From: Ochrobactrum chromiisoli | Lineage (GTDB): Bacteria; Pseudomonadota; Alphaproteobacteria; Rhizobiales; Rhizobiaceae | DNA length: 64,000 bases | Direction of reading: 5' to 3' | Assembly (NCBI RefSeq): GCF_026241335.1 | Contig: NZ_JAPHAV010000003.1 | Span: forward strand, 186,001-250,000 | In this document: one piece after another, positions 54,927 through 64,000 of the stretch | Layout of the letters: the number at the start of each line of letters is the position of its first letter | Numbering within the stretch: position 1 is the stretch's first letter | The notes under the pieces: generated by a model | What the model was told of the DNA's origin: nothing | What the model saw: the letters and a program-made list of their open reading frames with translations, nothing else | The model's database searches: none | Position numbers and translations under genes: made by a program

Positions 54927-56014
54927 GTGAGCAGCCTCCGCGCAAACCGACATCGTTTACCGTCAAAAAACCCGTTGAGACGGTTTCGGCTCTGGACATG
55001 GAACAAGATGCGCCGCGCCGCCCACGCGCCGTCACGGATCTGGAAAAGGTTGTCCCTGAGGTGGATATCTTTGCGCTCAGTGAGGATGAAGCGGCAGAAC
55101 TTGAAATTCTTGATCCGTCCTTTGAAGCGCCGCCGCCGCGTCGTTGGTCGTTGAGCAGGATATTGTTTGGTGCCTTGGGTATTCTGGTTTCGTTTGCCAT
55201 CGGTATTTGGATCGAGGATCTCATTCAGGCGCTGTTTGCGCGATCCGACTGGCTTGGCTGGACGGCTCTGGCTGTTGCCGTGGTTGCACTTGTGGCCTTC
55301 CTCGCCATTATCGTGCGGGAGTTGCTGGCTTTGCGCAGGCTCGCATCGGTTCAGCATCTGCGCAAGGACGCAGCCGATGCTGCCGAACGTGATGATATGG
55401 CCGCAGCGCGCAAAGCTGTGGATGAATTGCGTGCAATTGCAGCCGGTTTGCCTGAAACCGCGCGCGGACGGCAGATGCTGGATGGGCTGAGCGACGAAAT
55501 AATTGATGGCCGCAATCTCATCCAGCTTGCCGAAACAGAAATTCTGCGCCCCCTTGATCGCGAAGCGCGTGCCTTGATCCTCAATGCGTCTAAGCGCGTT
55601 TCTATCGTGACAGCCATTAGCCCGCGGGCGCTGGTTGATATTGGTTATGTGATTTTTGAATCGGCACGTCTCATCCGCAGACTGTCACAGCTTTATGGTG
55701 GACGTCCCGGAACACTGGGCTTTTTGAAGCTTGCGCGGCGCGTTGTGGCGCATCTGGCTGTGACCGGAACAATCGCTATGGGGGATAGTGTCATTCAGCA
55801 GCTTATCGGCCATGGGGTGGCGTCACGGCTTTCGGCAAAGCTCGGTGAAGGCGTGGTCAATGGCTTGATGACCGCCCGCATCGGGATTGCGGCCATGGAC
55901 GTTGTGCGCCCCTTTCCATTCAATGCTGAGAAAAGACCCGGTATTGGCGACTTTATCGGCGATATTGCGCGCATAAATAGTGATAAGGATCCAAAGCCAA
56001 AAAATCGTGGCTAG
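54923..56014 (+). CDS. ycjF: YcjF-family (DUF697/TIGR01620) inner membrane protein
   Basis: 363 aa. A charged N-terminal domain (about residues 1-70) leads into two membrane helices (RILFGALGILVSFAIGIWI and WTALAVAVVALVAFLAIIV, about residues 78-128). A helical domain follows, then a DUF697-like C terminus with ARIGIAAMDVVRPFPF. It is the constant partner of YcjX, with start overlapping the ycjX stop. Role: envelope stress-related in enterobacteria, otherwise undefined. Confidence 0.9.
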   Translation: MSEQPPRKPTSFTVKKPVETVSALDMEQDAPRRPRAVTDLEKVVPEVDIFALSEDEAAELEILDPSFEAPPPRRWSLSRILFGALGILVSFAIGIWIEDLIQALFARSDWLGWTALAVAVVALVAFLAIIVRELLALRRLASVQHLRKDAADAAERDDMAAARKAVDELRAIAAGLPETARGRQMLDGLSDEIIDGRNLIQLAETEILRPLDREARALILNASKRVSIVTAISPRALVDIGYVIFESARLIRRLSQLYGGRPGTLGFLKLARRVVAHLAVTGTIAMGDSVIQQLIGHGVASRLSAKLGEGVVNGLMTARIGIAAMDVVRPFPFNAEKRPGIGDFIGDIARINSDKDPKPKNRG

Positions 56015-56224
56015 GCACAACATATAATGATGCAAATCCGTTGACTTTGCGAACGGCAACAACGAAGCATTAACCATTCGCGACGATTATAAGGTCAGAA
56101 TATTGGGGGCTCGAATCTGCGATTCCCGCCCCTTCGAAACACGCTGCGTATTTGTGTTGGCGTGTATTGAAATAATCTATTGGAATGCACCCTTAATGGT
56201 AGAAATTCCGGGACAGAGCTGAAT

Positions 56225-56758
56225 ATGAAAAATTACATCGTTGCATGCCTCACGCTACTGCCCGCATCGTTCTTTGCTGCGCCTGCATCGGCTGCAGACA
56301 AGGATGAACAGTTTTTCCAGACAATCGAAGGCCAATGGTCGGGTCCGGGTGAGATCGTTGCCGGAAAATACAAAGGCACGAAGTTCGTCTGTACGCTGGC
56401 AGGCACCACGCCCGATGATACGGTTGGCATGACGCTGGATGGTTCCTGCCGGGTTGGTGTTTTCTCGCAGCCGATGAAGGCAACGGTTACACGCACTGGC
56501 TCCAGCTATTCCGGTAAGTTCAATGACGGAGCAGAAGGCAAAGGTCTCAATGTGACCTCCGGTTCGGTCAGCGGCAACAAGGTTGTGCTTGGTCTTAACC
56601 GCAAGGAACTTAATGGTGCCATGCTCGCACGCGTTGCCGATAAAAACACCATGAATGTCACGGTGTCTGTTCGCGTCGAAAAGGAACTGGTTCCGGTGAT
56701 CGGCATGAGCCTCAAGCGCGTTGACAACATGGCTGTCGGCAGCATCGCCAAGAATTAA
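56225..56758 (+). CDS. Secreted protein of unknown function
   Basis: 177 aa from the ATG at 56225; a 15-codon longer frame lacks signal-peptide character. Residues 1-23 (MKNYIVACLTLLPASFFAAP) form a signal peptide cleaved at ASA-A. The mature part is beta-rich with repeated Gly turns: GQWSGPGEIVAGKYKGTKFVC, TLDGSCRVGVFSQPM and YSGKFNDGAEGKGLNVTSG. Two Cys (about residues 59 and 78) could form a disulphide. I do not recognise the family. Its stop overlaps the folK stop on the other strand by four bases. Confidence 0.78.
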   Translation: MKNYIVACLTLLPASFFAAPASAADKDEQFFQTIEGQWSGPGEIVAGKYKGTKFVCTLAGTTPDDTVGMTLDGSCRVGVFSQPMKATVTRTGSSYSGKFNDGAEGKGLNVTSGSVSGNKVVLGLNRKELNGAMLARVADKNTMNVTVSVRVEKELVPVIGMSLKRVDNMAVGSIAKN

Positions 56759-57300
56759 GACTGGTATTGCTCAAGCCACCAGCCCGCATCCGTGCGGGCT
56801 TTTTCTATTTCAGCGCTCTTACAGGCCGCTTCCCATTGGCAAACGCTTTTACCGGCGATTTCCAGTTCCGGCGCAATATCATTAAGCGGCACGAGCACAA
56901 AAGCGCGCTCCTGAATGCGCGGATGCGGCAGTTCAAGGTCGGTCTCATTCATGATGATCGCCTCGCCCGCTTTGTTTTGCATTGCGAGAATATCAATGTC
57001 GATGATGCGCGGCCCCCAGCGCTCCAGTCGCACACGCTTGAGTGAACGTTCGACATCAAGACATATTTGGATAAGCTTGAGGGGCTCAAGCGCGGTCACT
57101 ATTTCCGCGCAGGCATTGTGAAACCACGCCTGATCAGTTTTGCCCCATGGCGGTGTGCGATAGACATTCGACACGGCGACGACCTTTGTGTCTTTACGGC
57201 CATCAAGCAATTTCAATGCTTTGGCCATAGACGCAACAGGGTCGTCAATATTGCCGCCAAGGCCCAGCCAGGCGCGATAAGGCATGTCTTCGTCGATCAA
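56755..57300 (-). CDS. folK: 2-amino-4-hydroxy-6-hydroxymethyldihydropteridine pyrophosphokinase FolK
   Basis: Transfers pyrophosphate from ATP to 6-hydroxymethyl-dihydropterin, the step before dihydropteroate synthase. 181 aa. Motifs are AWLGLGGNIDDP at the N terminus, SNVYRTPPWG (about residue 44), and the magnesium-binding Asp pair in RWGPRIIDIDIL (about residue 96) followed by LELPHPRIQERAFVL. It starts within the folB stop (4 bp overlap). The 3' end contains a hairpin that acts as terminator of the opposing gene. Confidence 0.95.
   Translation of the reverse strand: MIDEDMPYRAWLGLGGNIDDPVASMAKALKLLDGRKDTKVVAVSNVYRTPPWGKTDQAWFHNACAEIVTALEPLKLIQICLDVERSLKRVRLERWGPRIIDIDILAMQNKAGEAIIMNETDLELPHPRIQERAFVLVPLNDIAPELEIAGKSVCQWEAACKSAEIEKARTDAGWWLEQYQS
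56781..56806 (+). terminator. Terminator for the secreted-protein gene, embedded in folK
   Basis: AGCCCGCA (56781-56788) pairs with TGCGGGCT (56793-56800), followed by TTTTCTATTT. It lies wholly inside the 3' coding region of folK on the other strand. Confidence 0.8.
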
Positions 57301-57656
57301 CGCGGATATACCACCGTGACTTCGACATGATCGAGTATGCCCGGAACCGGTGCATTGGGCTTGCGAATGGTAATTTCCGCACGTTTAATCTGCGGAAAAC
57401 GCTCTTTGAGTGTCTTTCCGACATCAAGCGCAAGTGTTTCGATCAAATAACGCTGACGCCCGGTGATAATATCCTTAATGACGGCAAAGGCGATCCCATA
57501 GTGAACCGTGCCTTCAATATCGTCATTTTCCAGGGAATCACCGGGATCGACATCAAGGATCGCATCGACATAAAATCGCTGGCCGAGCTTATGTTCCTCG
57601 TCAAAGACGCCGTGGTGCGCGAAGAATGCGCAATTCATGATACGGATTGTGTACAC
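57297..57656 (-). CDS. folB: Dihydroneopterin aldolase FolB
   Basis: Splits dihydroneopterin to 6-hydroxymethyl-dihydropterin and glycolaldehyde. 119 aa. Conserved elements are FFAHHGVFDEEHKLGQRF (catalytic Glu, about residue 11), HYGIAFAVIK (Tyr, about residue 52) and the Lys in IRKPNAPVPG (about residue 97). The family is an octamer. It lies 11 bp after folP and overlaps folK by 4 bp. Confidence 0.95.
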   Translation of the reverse strand: MYTIRIMNCAFFAHHGVFDEEHKLGQRFYVDAILDVDPGDSLENDDIEGTVHYGIAFAVIKDIITGRQRYLIETLALDVGKTLKERFPQIKRAEITIRKPNAPVPGILDHVEVTVVYPR

Positions 57657-57667
57657 GGCCTGATTTC

Positions 57668-58510
57668 CTATTTTGAACTTGCTTTGCTTTGCAAGATAGC
57701 ATCAGCGACTGCAAGAGCATCCCTATTAAAAGCGACATTATGGACGCGGAAAATACTGGCTCCGGCGAGACGCGTCGCCACGGATGTTGCCGCGGTTCCC
57801 ACATCACGCTTCAAAGGGTCGGCCTGCTCGGTGATTGCACCAATAAAGCGTTTGCGCGATGTGCCGACAAGCAGAGGATAGCCAAAACGCTGCAAGGCTT
57901 CCATGTGTGCCATCAGTGCAATGTCGTCGTCCTTATCCTTGCCAAAGCCAAAACCAGGATCGAGCACAATGCGCGAGGTTTCAATACCTGCCCTGCCCGC
58001 GATTTCCAATGATCTGCCAAGAAATTCAAATTGGTCGGCTATCACATCGGGATTGGTGTCCCTGTCGCGGCTGCTATGCATGATGACCAGCCCGGCGTTG
58101 GTTTCCCGTGCCACTTCGGCTAATTGAGGCTCTTTTTGCAACCCCCATACGTCATTGACGATGTGCGCGCCTGCTTCGATCGCACGTTGGGCGGTTGAGG
58201 CGCGATAGGTATCAATAGAAATGATGCAGCCGAAGCGCTCGGTCAGCGCACGAATAACCGGAACAACGCGTGCCGCTTCGGTCTCAGCATCCACCGCTTC
58301 AGCGCCCGGACGGGTCGACTCGCCACCCACGTCAATAATGGTCGCGCCATCATCGAGCATCTTTTCAGCAACCGCCAAAGCCTTGTCGACATCGTTATAT
58401 TGGCCGCCATCTGAGAATGAATCCGGCGTGACATTTAAAATGCCCATGATGACAGATTTTGTCCCCAATTGGAGGTTACGACCATTGGCAAGTTGCCATT
58501 CTTTCATCAT
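57668..58510 (-). CDS. folP: Dihydropteroate synthase FolP
   Basis: Joins the pterin pyrophosphate and p-aminobenzoate; the sulfonamide target. 280 aa TIM barrel. Motifs: IMGILNVTPDSFSDGG (about residue 21), IIDVGGESTRPGAEAV (about residue 59), SIDTYRASTAQRAIEAGAHI with VNDVWG (about residue 98), LDPGFGFGKDKDDD (about residue 186) and LLVGTSRKRFIGAI (about residue 214). The final loop reads RVHNV where most have RVHDV. First gene of folP-folB-folK. Confidence 0.95.
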   Translation of the reverse strand: MMKEWQLANGRNLQLGTKSVIMGILNVTPDSFSDGGQYNDVDKALAVAEKMLDDGATIIDVGGESTRPGAEAVDAETEAARVVPVIRALTERFGCIISIDTYRASTAQRAIEAGAHIVNDVWGLQKEPQLAEVARETNAGLVIMHSSRDRDTNPDVIADQFEFLGRSLEIAGRAGIETSRIVLDPGFGFGKDKDDDIALMAHMEALQRFGYPLLVGTSRKRFIGAITEQADPLKRDVGTAATSVATRLAGASIFRVHNVAFNRDALAVADAILQSKASSK

Positions 58511-58671
58511 TTACGAATATTCCAATTGTCTTTTTTGTCGGAAACAATGCAGCCAGAAAACAAGTACAATGTTTTATGGTGGTTGTTATAGTTCTCTTGA
58601 CGATTGCATGCCATGTTGCTCATCGTTGAATTTGCAAATTTCTTTCTGGTTATATGAAGAGGTGCCGGAAC

Positions 58672-59286
58672 ATGTCTTTTAAAAAACGGGTTCTGGCGAT
58701 TACAGTGGCGCTGGCTGTCGTTGCACCACAGGCGCAAGCCGCCTCCATTTTCCGAACGTTCAGTTATTATAATGTCAACGGAAAGACTGCGGAAGATCTC
58801 GACAAGGCATTGTCGCGCAGCGGCCCGTTTCTGAAAAAGACCGGACAGCATCATCCCGGCGCAGCCGAGATTCGCTTTGACGCCAAAGTGCGTTATGGTC
58901 GCGCGACCGGTGATCGCGCCTGCAAGGTTCAGGACGTTTATGTCAATGTTCATGCGAAGGTCATGCTGCCGCGCTGGAAACAGCGCCGGAAAGCATCGCC
59001 CGAACTCGCACTGATCTGGGATACCCTTTATCAGGATATTCGCCGCCACGAAGAAAGCCATATCGTGATCGCCCGCAGTCATGCGAGCGAGATGGAACGT
59101 GAGATACGTGCGCTTCGCAGCCGTAAAGATTGTTCGACATTGCGCGCTGACATCGACAAAGTGACCGAGCAGTTGATGACAGCCCATGATAAGGCGCAAG
59201 AGCAATTTGATCGCGTTGAAACGATCAATTTCGAGCGCCGTTTTGAGCGGCTCCTGACTTACAAACTTGAAAAAATGAGCCAGTAA
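58672..59286 (+). CDS. Secreted DUF922-family protein (putative zinc protease)
   Basis: 204 aa from the ATG with GAGG upstream. The signal peptide FKKRVLAITVALAVVAPQ is cleaved near AQA-A. The body has YYNVNGKTAEDLDKALSRSG (about residue 30), typical of DUF922, and RRHEESHIVIARSHASEME (about residue 124) with an HExxH motif that would bind zinc. No protease activity is shown for the family. It is divergent from folP and converges on the ferredoxin gene. Confidence 0.87.
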   Translation: MSFKKRVLAITVALAVVAPQAQAASIFRTFSYYNVNGKTAEDLDKALSRSGPFLKKTGQHHPGAAEIRFDAKVRYGRATGDRACKVQDVYVNVHAKVMLPRWKQRRKASPELALIWDTLYQDIRRHEESHIVIARSHASEMEREIRALRSRKDCSTLRADIDKVTEQLMTAHDKAQEQFDRVETINFERRFERLLTYKLEKMSQ

Positions 59287-59314
59287 GCCAAAACGGCTCT
59301 ATCTGTTTGTTTTA

Positions 59315-59361
59315 ACACGCATCTTGTTCTGAAAACCGCTTCACCCTTTTCGGGATGCGCT
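59315..59361. repeat. Candidate rhizobial intergenic repeat element
   Basis: The segment between the DUF922 stop and the ferredoxin stop reads, on the minus strand, GCGCATCCCGAAAAGGG then TGAAGCGGTTTTCAG then AACAAGATGCGTG. This is very like the abundant dispersed intergenic sequence of Rhizobiales genomes (GCGCATCCCGAAAAGTG followed by a GGTTTTCGG half). Identification is from memory of that consensus. Confidence 0.55.
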
Positions 59362-60224
<863 letters not shown>

Positions 60225-63200
60225 ATGGCTTCAAAATCCAAGGCGCAAAAGCTCGACCATGAGGTTGAACAGGCACTTGAACAGGCACTCGACATTGATT
60301 TCGGTGACGATTTCGACATCGACATGGATATGAGTGCGTTTGACGAAGATTTCTCAGTCGATGACCTCGAAGAGCAGATTTCGCGCGCGACCGAAGAACT
60401 GGTCGCAGAGCAGAACACGAAAGTGGTTCAAGCCGCGCAGGTCTCTTCCGTTGATATTACGACAGAGGGAACAGCGAAGGCAGAGACGATCGCAACCGTT
60501 TCTGTGATTGCAAGCCCGGCTGCCCCCCCAATGCCGCCGGTTGTTCCGATCGCTTCGGTCGCCAACACAACAGCTTCTTCCGCCTTACCAGAAGCAGCCA
60601 ACGTTGCGCCAAAGCCTGCCAATAAATCCAAGCCTATCGCTCAGGACGCCGCAGCGAAGCCTGCAACCTCTTCGGCCTCTCCTGCGCCATCTGTTGTCGC
60701 CGCCACGCCTGCCGCAGCCCTGACGCCAGCCAACGACGATTCACGCAATGGCCGTGCCATCGCGACAGCGCCGCGCCGCGCAACCGAACGCTCATCCAGG
60801 CTTTACTGGACCACAACAGCCATGAGTGTCCTTTGGGCCGCTGGCGGTGTTGCAATCAGCAAAGCAATCAGCCCGGACGTTTTCTCAAGCCTCCAGGCAA
60901 CGACGAATTTCTTTACATCCCCATCCGGCATTGGTGTCGCCGCAGGCGTGGCGCTGCCTATCGCTATGTTCTGGGGCTTTGCCCATATTGTTCGTCGTGC
61001 ACAGGAAATGCATGTTGCAGCACGCAGCATGTCGGAAGCAGCGCTGAAACTGTTGCAGCCTGAAGCAGCAGCGGGTGATCGCGTTTCCACGCTGAGCCAG
61101 GCCGTTCGCCGCGAAGTTGCTGCGATGAACGAAGGTATCGAACGTACGCTGGCGCGTGCTGTCGAACTTGAGACCCTTGTTCAATCAGAGGTCAATCAGC
61201 TTGAACGTGCGTACAGCGACAACGAAGTCCGTATTCGTTCGCTTGTCAGCGATCTTGGCAATGAACGCGAAGCCGTGGTCAGCCATGCTGAACGCGTTCG
61301 CTCTTCCATTACGGGTGCGCATGAGCAGCTGAAGGAAGAATTGTCGAGCGCAGCCAATATCATACGTGATAATGTTGCCTCCGCATCTGAACAGCTCAGT
61401 GCGCTGTTGGGCGATTCCGGCGAGCGTCTGATCGGCAGCATCAATGAAAGTGGCGGTGCCATTGCTGATGCTATTGAAAAGCGTACCGGCGACATTGCGA
61501 GCCGCATCACCAGTTCTGGCGAATCTTTCTCGAAAGAGCTTGATACCCGCATCACAACGCTTGACCAGCAGTCGCGCGAGATTTCGGAACGTGTAAGCTC
61601 GGCATTGGACGAACGCACGGCGGGCATTGCGACACTGCTCGGTGGTGCAACCCAGTCAATGGTCAGCGAGTTCGATACACGTCTCGCGCAGCTTGATACG
61701 ACACTCAATGAACGTGGTCGCTCGCTTCTGACCGAGTTTGAAACGCGTGCGCATGCGCTTGACAGCAGCACGGAAAAGCTCAACGCGGCCCTTGAAACCC
61801 GTTCACGCCAGATCAATGAAAATCTCATTGCCCGTACCCGTGAAATTGCCGAAACCTTCTCAGGTGGGCGCAATGCAATGATTGGTATGATCGATGAAAC
61901 CAAGACGAAGATCAGCGATGAACTGAATTCGATCAGCGAGAGCGTTGGCAATGTTCTCAACGAAAAGGCTTCAGCCTTTGCAGGCAAGCTTGCGGAAAGC
62001 CGCGACGTACTGGCTTCTTCGCTTGAAGGCGAAACTGAGCGTGTTTCCGCTGTCATTCGTGGTCATGCCGATACGTTGGCTGCTCGCACGAGCGACATTG
62101 AAAACGCCATCAACAGCAGCGCATCTGCGCTCAATTCAGCCGCAGAGCACCATGCTGCGATCCTTGCTGACAGAACAAATGTTCTTCAGGAAGAAATGGC
62201 AAACAATGCTTCGCGTCTTGATGCAGCATTTTCTGATCATGCCCGTTCGCTTGATGAGCGTGCAGCCTCGCTCAACAGTGTGATCGCCGGCAATCAGGCC
62301 ATGCTTGCTCAGTTGTTGGATGAACGCACAAGCGTGTTGCGCGATAACTTCAATGAAAATCGCGAAGTTCTGGCACGCACATTCGATGAGCGCGTCACCG
62401 CTTTGCAGGCGCTTATTGCAGACAATCAGCAGCAGCTGGCGCGTGTCTTTGATGAGCGTTCGCAAGCCATCAGCGAAACCATCGGCGCAAGCCGTGATGC
62501 TTTCGAGGCGACATTTACCGATCATGTTCAGCGTGTAGAAGAACGTACAAGCGGTCTTCGCTCGGTTCTCAACGATCACAACAGCACCCTTGCCCATATT
62601 CTTGATGGACATGAACAGACCATTGAAGGTCGTGCTGCTGCCATCCGCGAAACGCTCACTGAAACCACTGCATCTCTGAGCCAGACGCTTCAGGACCATG
62701 GCGAAATTCTCTCGCAACGCACGACCAATTTGCATCATGCGATTGAAAACAGCAGCCATGCGATCGGCCGTGCATTCGAAGGTCAGACTGGCATTATCGA
62801 AGAGCGCACGCAGACCATGGAAAAGGCGCTCACGATGGGCGTTGACAATGTTCGCCGTGCACTTGAACACAGTGCAGGCGTCGTTGCTGGTTCGCTGCGC
62901 GAGAAGATCACGGAAGCTGCCAGCATTCTGTCCGCAGAAGCGGCGAAGGCTGGTGAATCGCTCGACGGTTTTGGTCAGAATTTCAGCGCTGATCTGACGA
63001 CCAATCTTGCTGCGACTGAGGAACGCCTCGGTGAGCGAGCCAATGCAATTGCATCGCGTCTGGCCCAGATTGAAAGCAGCATTGCTGATACGGCGAGCAA
63101 GACAAGCGAAACACTTGCCGGTCATAGCGAAGCATTTGCAGCAAGTGTTGCCGATAATCTTGCAGGCACAGAAGCCCGTCTAAGTGAGCGTGCAAGCGCT

Positions 63201-64000
63201 ATTGCCGGTGGACTTGAAGCCATTGAAAGCCGCCTCACTGGCGAACTTTCGGCGATTGAAGCGCGTATTGCTGACACGGCGACCCGGACCAGTGAAACAT
63301 TGGCCGGTCACAGCGAAGCATTCTCATCAAGCGTTACCGAAAACCTGTCCGGCACAGAAGCGCGCCTCACCGAACGTGCTGATGCCATTGCCACACGCCT
63401 TGGTGATATTGGCTCGCGGATCACAATGGAACTGGGTTCCGTTGAAGCACGTATCGCTCAGGTAACAGACACAACGGCTGTTACGCTTGAAGAACGCACA
63501 CGTGAACTCAATGCAGTTCTGGCAGCGCGCTCGCAGGAAATCACACAGATTCTCAGCGACACTGCCGAGCCTCTTGTGCAGCGTCTGGCGGATAGCGGTC
63601 GCGGATTGGCAGAACAGCTTGAACAAGCGACCCATGCAGCCACTGATCGTCTGCGTGCTGAGAACGCAGCGCTCGTCAATGCACTGGCCAGCCGTACGGC
63701 AGAAACCATTGCAGCCGTGCAGCAGGCAAAGACGGGACTGTCAGACAATGTAAGCGAGCTGATTGATCGCCTCGCCGCTTCAAATAGCGAACTTGGCAAG
63801 CTGATCGAATCTGCTGCGCGCAACCTGACAAGCATTGACGGCCGCCTTGTTGAAACGACAAGCAGCTTCATTGAAAATGCAAACCGCGCAGCACAGATGT
63901 TCCAGGCCTCAACGGGTCTCATCGACAACAATATTGGCACGCTGCGCGCGCTTTCCGATGGTACACTGTCGCAGATTGCTGATATTGCCGAGCGCTTTGA
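60225..64000 (+). CDS. Giant coiled-coil membrane protein, growth-pole-ring (GPR/RgsE)-like; 3' end outside window
   Basis: The frame is open from this ATG to the window edge, so at least 1258 aa are present. The start is highly acidic (FGDDFDIDMDMSAFDEDFS, residues about 28-46) and is followed by a Pro/Ala-rich linker (about 75-185). Two membrane helices follow (LYWTTTAMSVLWAAGGVAIS about 193, VAAGVALPIAMFWGFAHIV about 237). The rest is continuous apolipoprotein-like amphipathic helix with SERxxxI- and ETLxxHSEAF-type repeats. A 62-residue unit recurs (for example GTEARLSERASAI and GTEARLTERADAI). This is the layout of Agrobacterium GPR / Sinorhizobium RgsE, which form a ring at the growing pole. 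The assignment rests on architecture. Confidence 0.8.
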   Translation, partial: MASKSKAQKLDHEVEQALEQALDIDFGDDFDIDMDMSAFDEDFSVDDLEEQISRATEELVAEQNTKVVQAAQVSSVDITTEGTAKAETIATVSVIASPAAPPMPPVVPIASVANTTASSALPEAANVAPKPANKSKPIAQDAAAKPATSSASPAPSVVAATPAAALTPANDDSRNGRAIATAPRRATERSSRLYWTTTAMSVLWAAGGVAISKAISPDVFSSLQATTNFFTSPSGIGVAAGVALPIAMFWGFAHIVRRAQEMHVAARSMSEAALKLLQPEAAAGDRVSTLSQAVRREVAAMNEGIERTLARAVELETLVQSEVNQLERAYSDNEVRIRSLVSDLGNEREAVVSHAERVRSSITGAHEQLKEELSSAANIIRDNVASASEQLSALLGDSGERLIGSINESGGAIADAIEKRTGDIASRITSSGESFSKELDTRITTLDQQSREISERVSSALDERTAGIATLLGGATQSMVSEFDTRLAQLDTTLNERGRSLLTEFETRAHALDSSTEKLNAALETRSRQINENLIARTREIAETFSGGRNAMIGMIDETKTKISDELNSISESVGNVLNEKASAFAGKLAESRDVLASSLEGETERVSAVIRGHADTLAARTSDIENAINSSASALNSAAEHHAAILADRTNVLQEEMANNASRLDAAFSDHARSLDERAASLNSVIAGNQAMLAQLLDERTSVLRDNFNENREVLARTFDERVTALQALIADNQQQLARVFDERSQAISETIGASRDAFEATFTDHVQRVEERTSGLRSVLNDHNSTLAHILDGHEQTIEGRAAAIRETLTETTASLSQTLQDHGEILSQRTTNLHHAIENSSHAIGRAFEGQTGIIEERTQTMEKALTMGVDNVRRALEHSAGVVAGSLREKITEAASILSAEAAKAGESLDGFGQNFSADLTTNLAATEERLGERANAIASRLAQIESSIADTASKTSETLAGHSEAFAASVADNLAGTEARLSERASAIAGGLEAIESRLTGELSAIEARIADTATRTSETLAGHSEAFSSSVTENLSGTEARLTERADAIATRLGDIGSRITMELGSVEARIAQVTDTTAVTLEERTRELNAVLAARSQEITQILSDTAEPLVQRLADSGRGLAEQLEQATHAATDRLRAENAALVNALASRTAETIAAVQQAKTGLSDNVSELIDRLAASNSELGKLIESAARNLTSIDGRLVETTSSFIENANRAAQMFQASTGLIDNNIGTLRALSDGTLSQIADIAERF

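Overview
The window is a contiguous piece of alphaproteobacterial chromosome, most likely Brucellaceae (Brucella/Ochrobactrum) in the order Hyphomicrobiales. Support comes from a hybrid kinase with CckA architecture, a B12-dependent NrdJ ribonucleotide reductase, a Cys-poor DksA, a folE leader matching the alphaproteobacterial THF-II riboswitch, and a giant coiled-coil protein resembling the growth-pole-ring protein (GPR/RgsE) of polar-growing Rhizobiales. I see no insertion sequence, phage gene, rRNA or CRISPR array. Most of the window is core chromosome. All assignments rest on reading motifs, not on database searches.

Layout. 0-2.3 kb: queA-tgt (queuosine tRNA modification). 2.3-7.3 kb: a TetR regulator divergent from an RND efflux pair, with a clear operator in the shared promoter. 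7.3-11.7 kb: a luciferase-like oxidoreductase, then a glutarate catabolism block (LysR regulator, glutaryl-CoA dehydrogenase, family III CoA-transferase). 11.7-12.2 kb: two tandem tRNA-Leu(GAG) genes duplicated with their promoters. 12.2-19 kb: patatin, hisI and folE (minus; folE behind a THF-II riboswitch), then an IscU/NifU-like scaffold, yidD, a D-Ala-D-Ala carboxypeptidase and thrS. 19-29.8 kb: secreted, flavin-dependent, MazG, GalE, transporter, methyltransferase, lipoprotein, CoA-transferase, small membrane protein and diguanylate cyclase genes, with a gene-poor stretch at 27.9-29.0 kb.

29.8-36.3 kb, minus strand: a tight cysteine synthase - AlaX - mercaptopyruvate sulfurtransferase - GNAT operon, a DEAD-box helicase with a long structured leader, ilvA, and tRNA-Leu(UAA). 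36.5-46.4 kb: a CinA-like protein, a universal stress protein, gpt, a Nudix hydrolase, nrdJ, a PRC-barrel protein and a YbdG-type mechanosensitive channel. 46.4-52.5 kb: an HI0933-type flavoprotein, cckA, a FliO-like membrane protein and dksA. 52.8-59.7 kb: sixA, a ycjX-ycjF pair, a secreted protein, the folP-folB-folK operon, a DUF922 protein and a ferredoxin. The window ends inside the GPR-like gene (60.2 kb onward).

How the genes work together: folate synthesis is split between the riboswitch-controlled folE and the folPBK operon. CckA and the GPR-like protein both belong to cell-cycle and polarity biology. The glutarate block is a complete local route from glutarate to crotonyl-CoA. The most interesting items are the THF-II riboswitch, the zinc-ligand losses in Tgt and DksA, the duplicated tRNA unit, the cysteine/AlaX operon, the FliO-like protein beside cckA, and the GPR-like gene with its repeated upstream motif.
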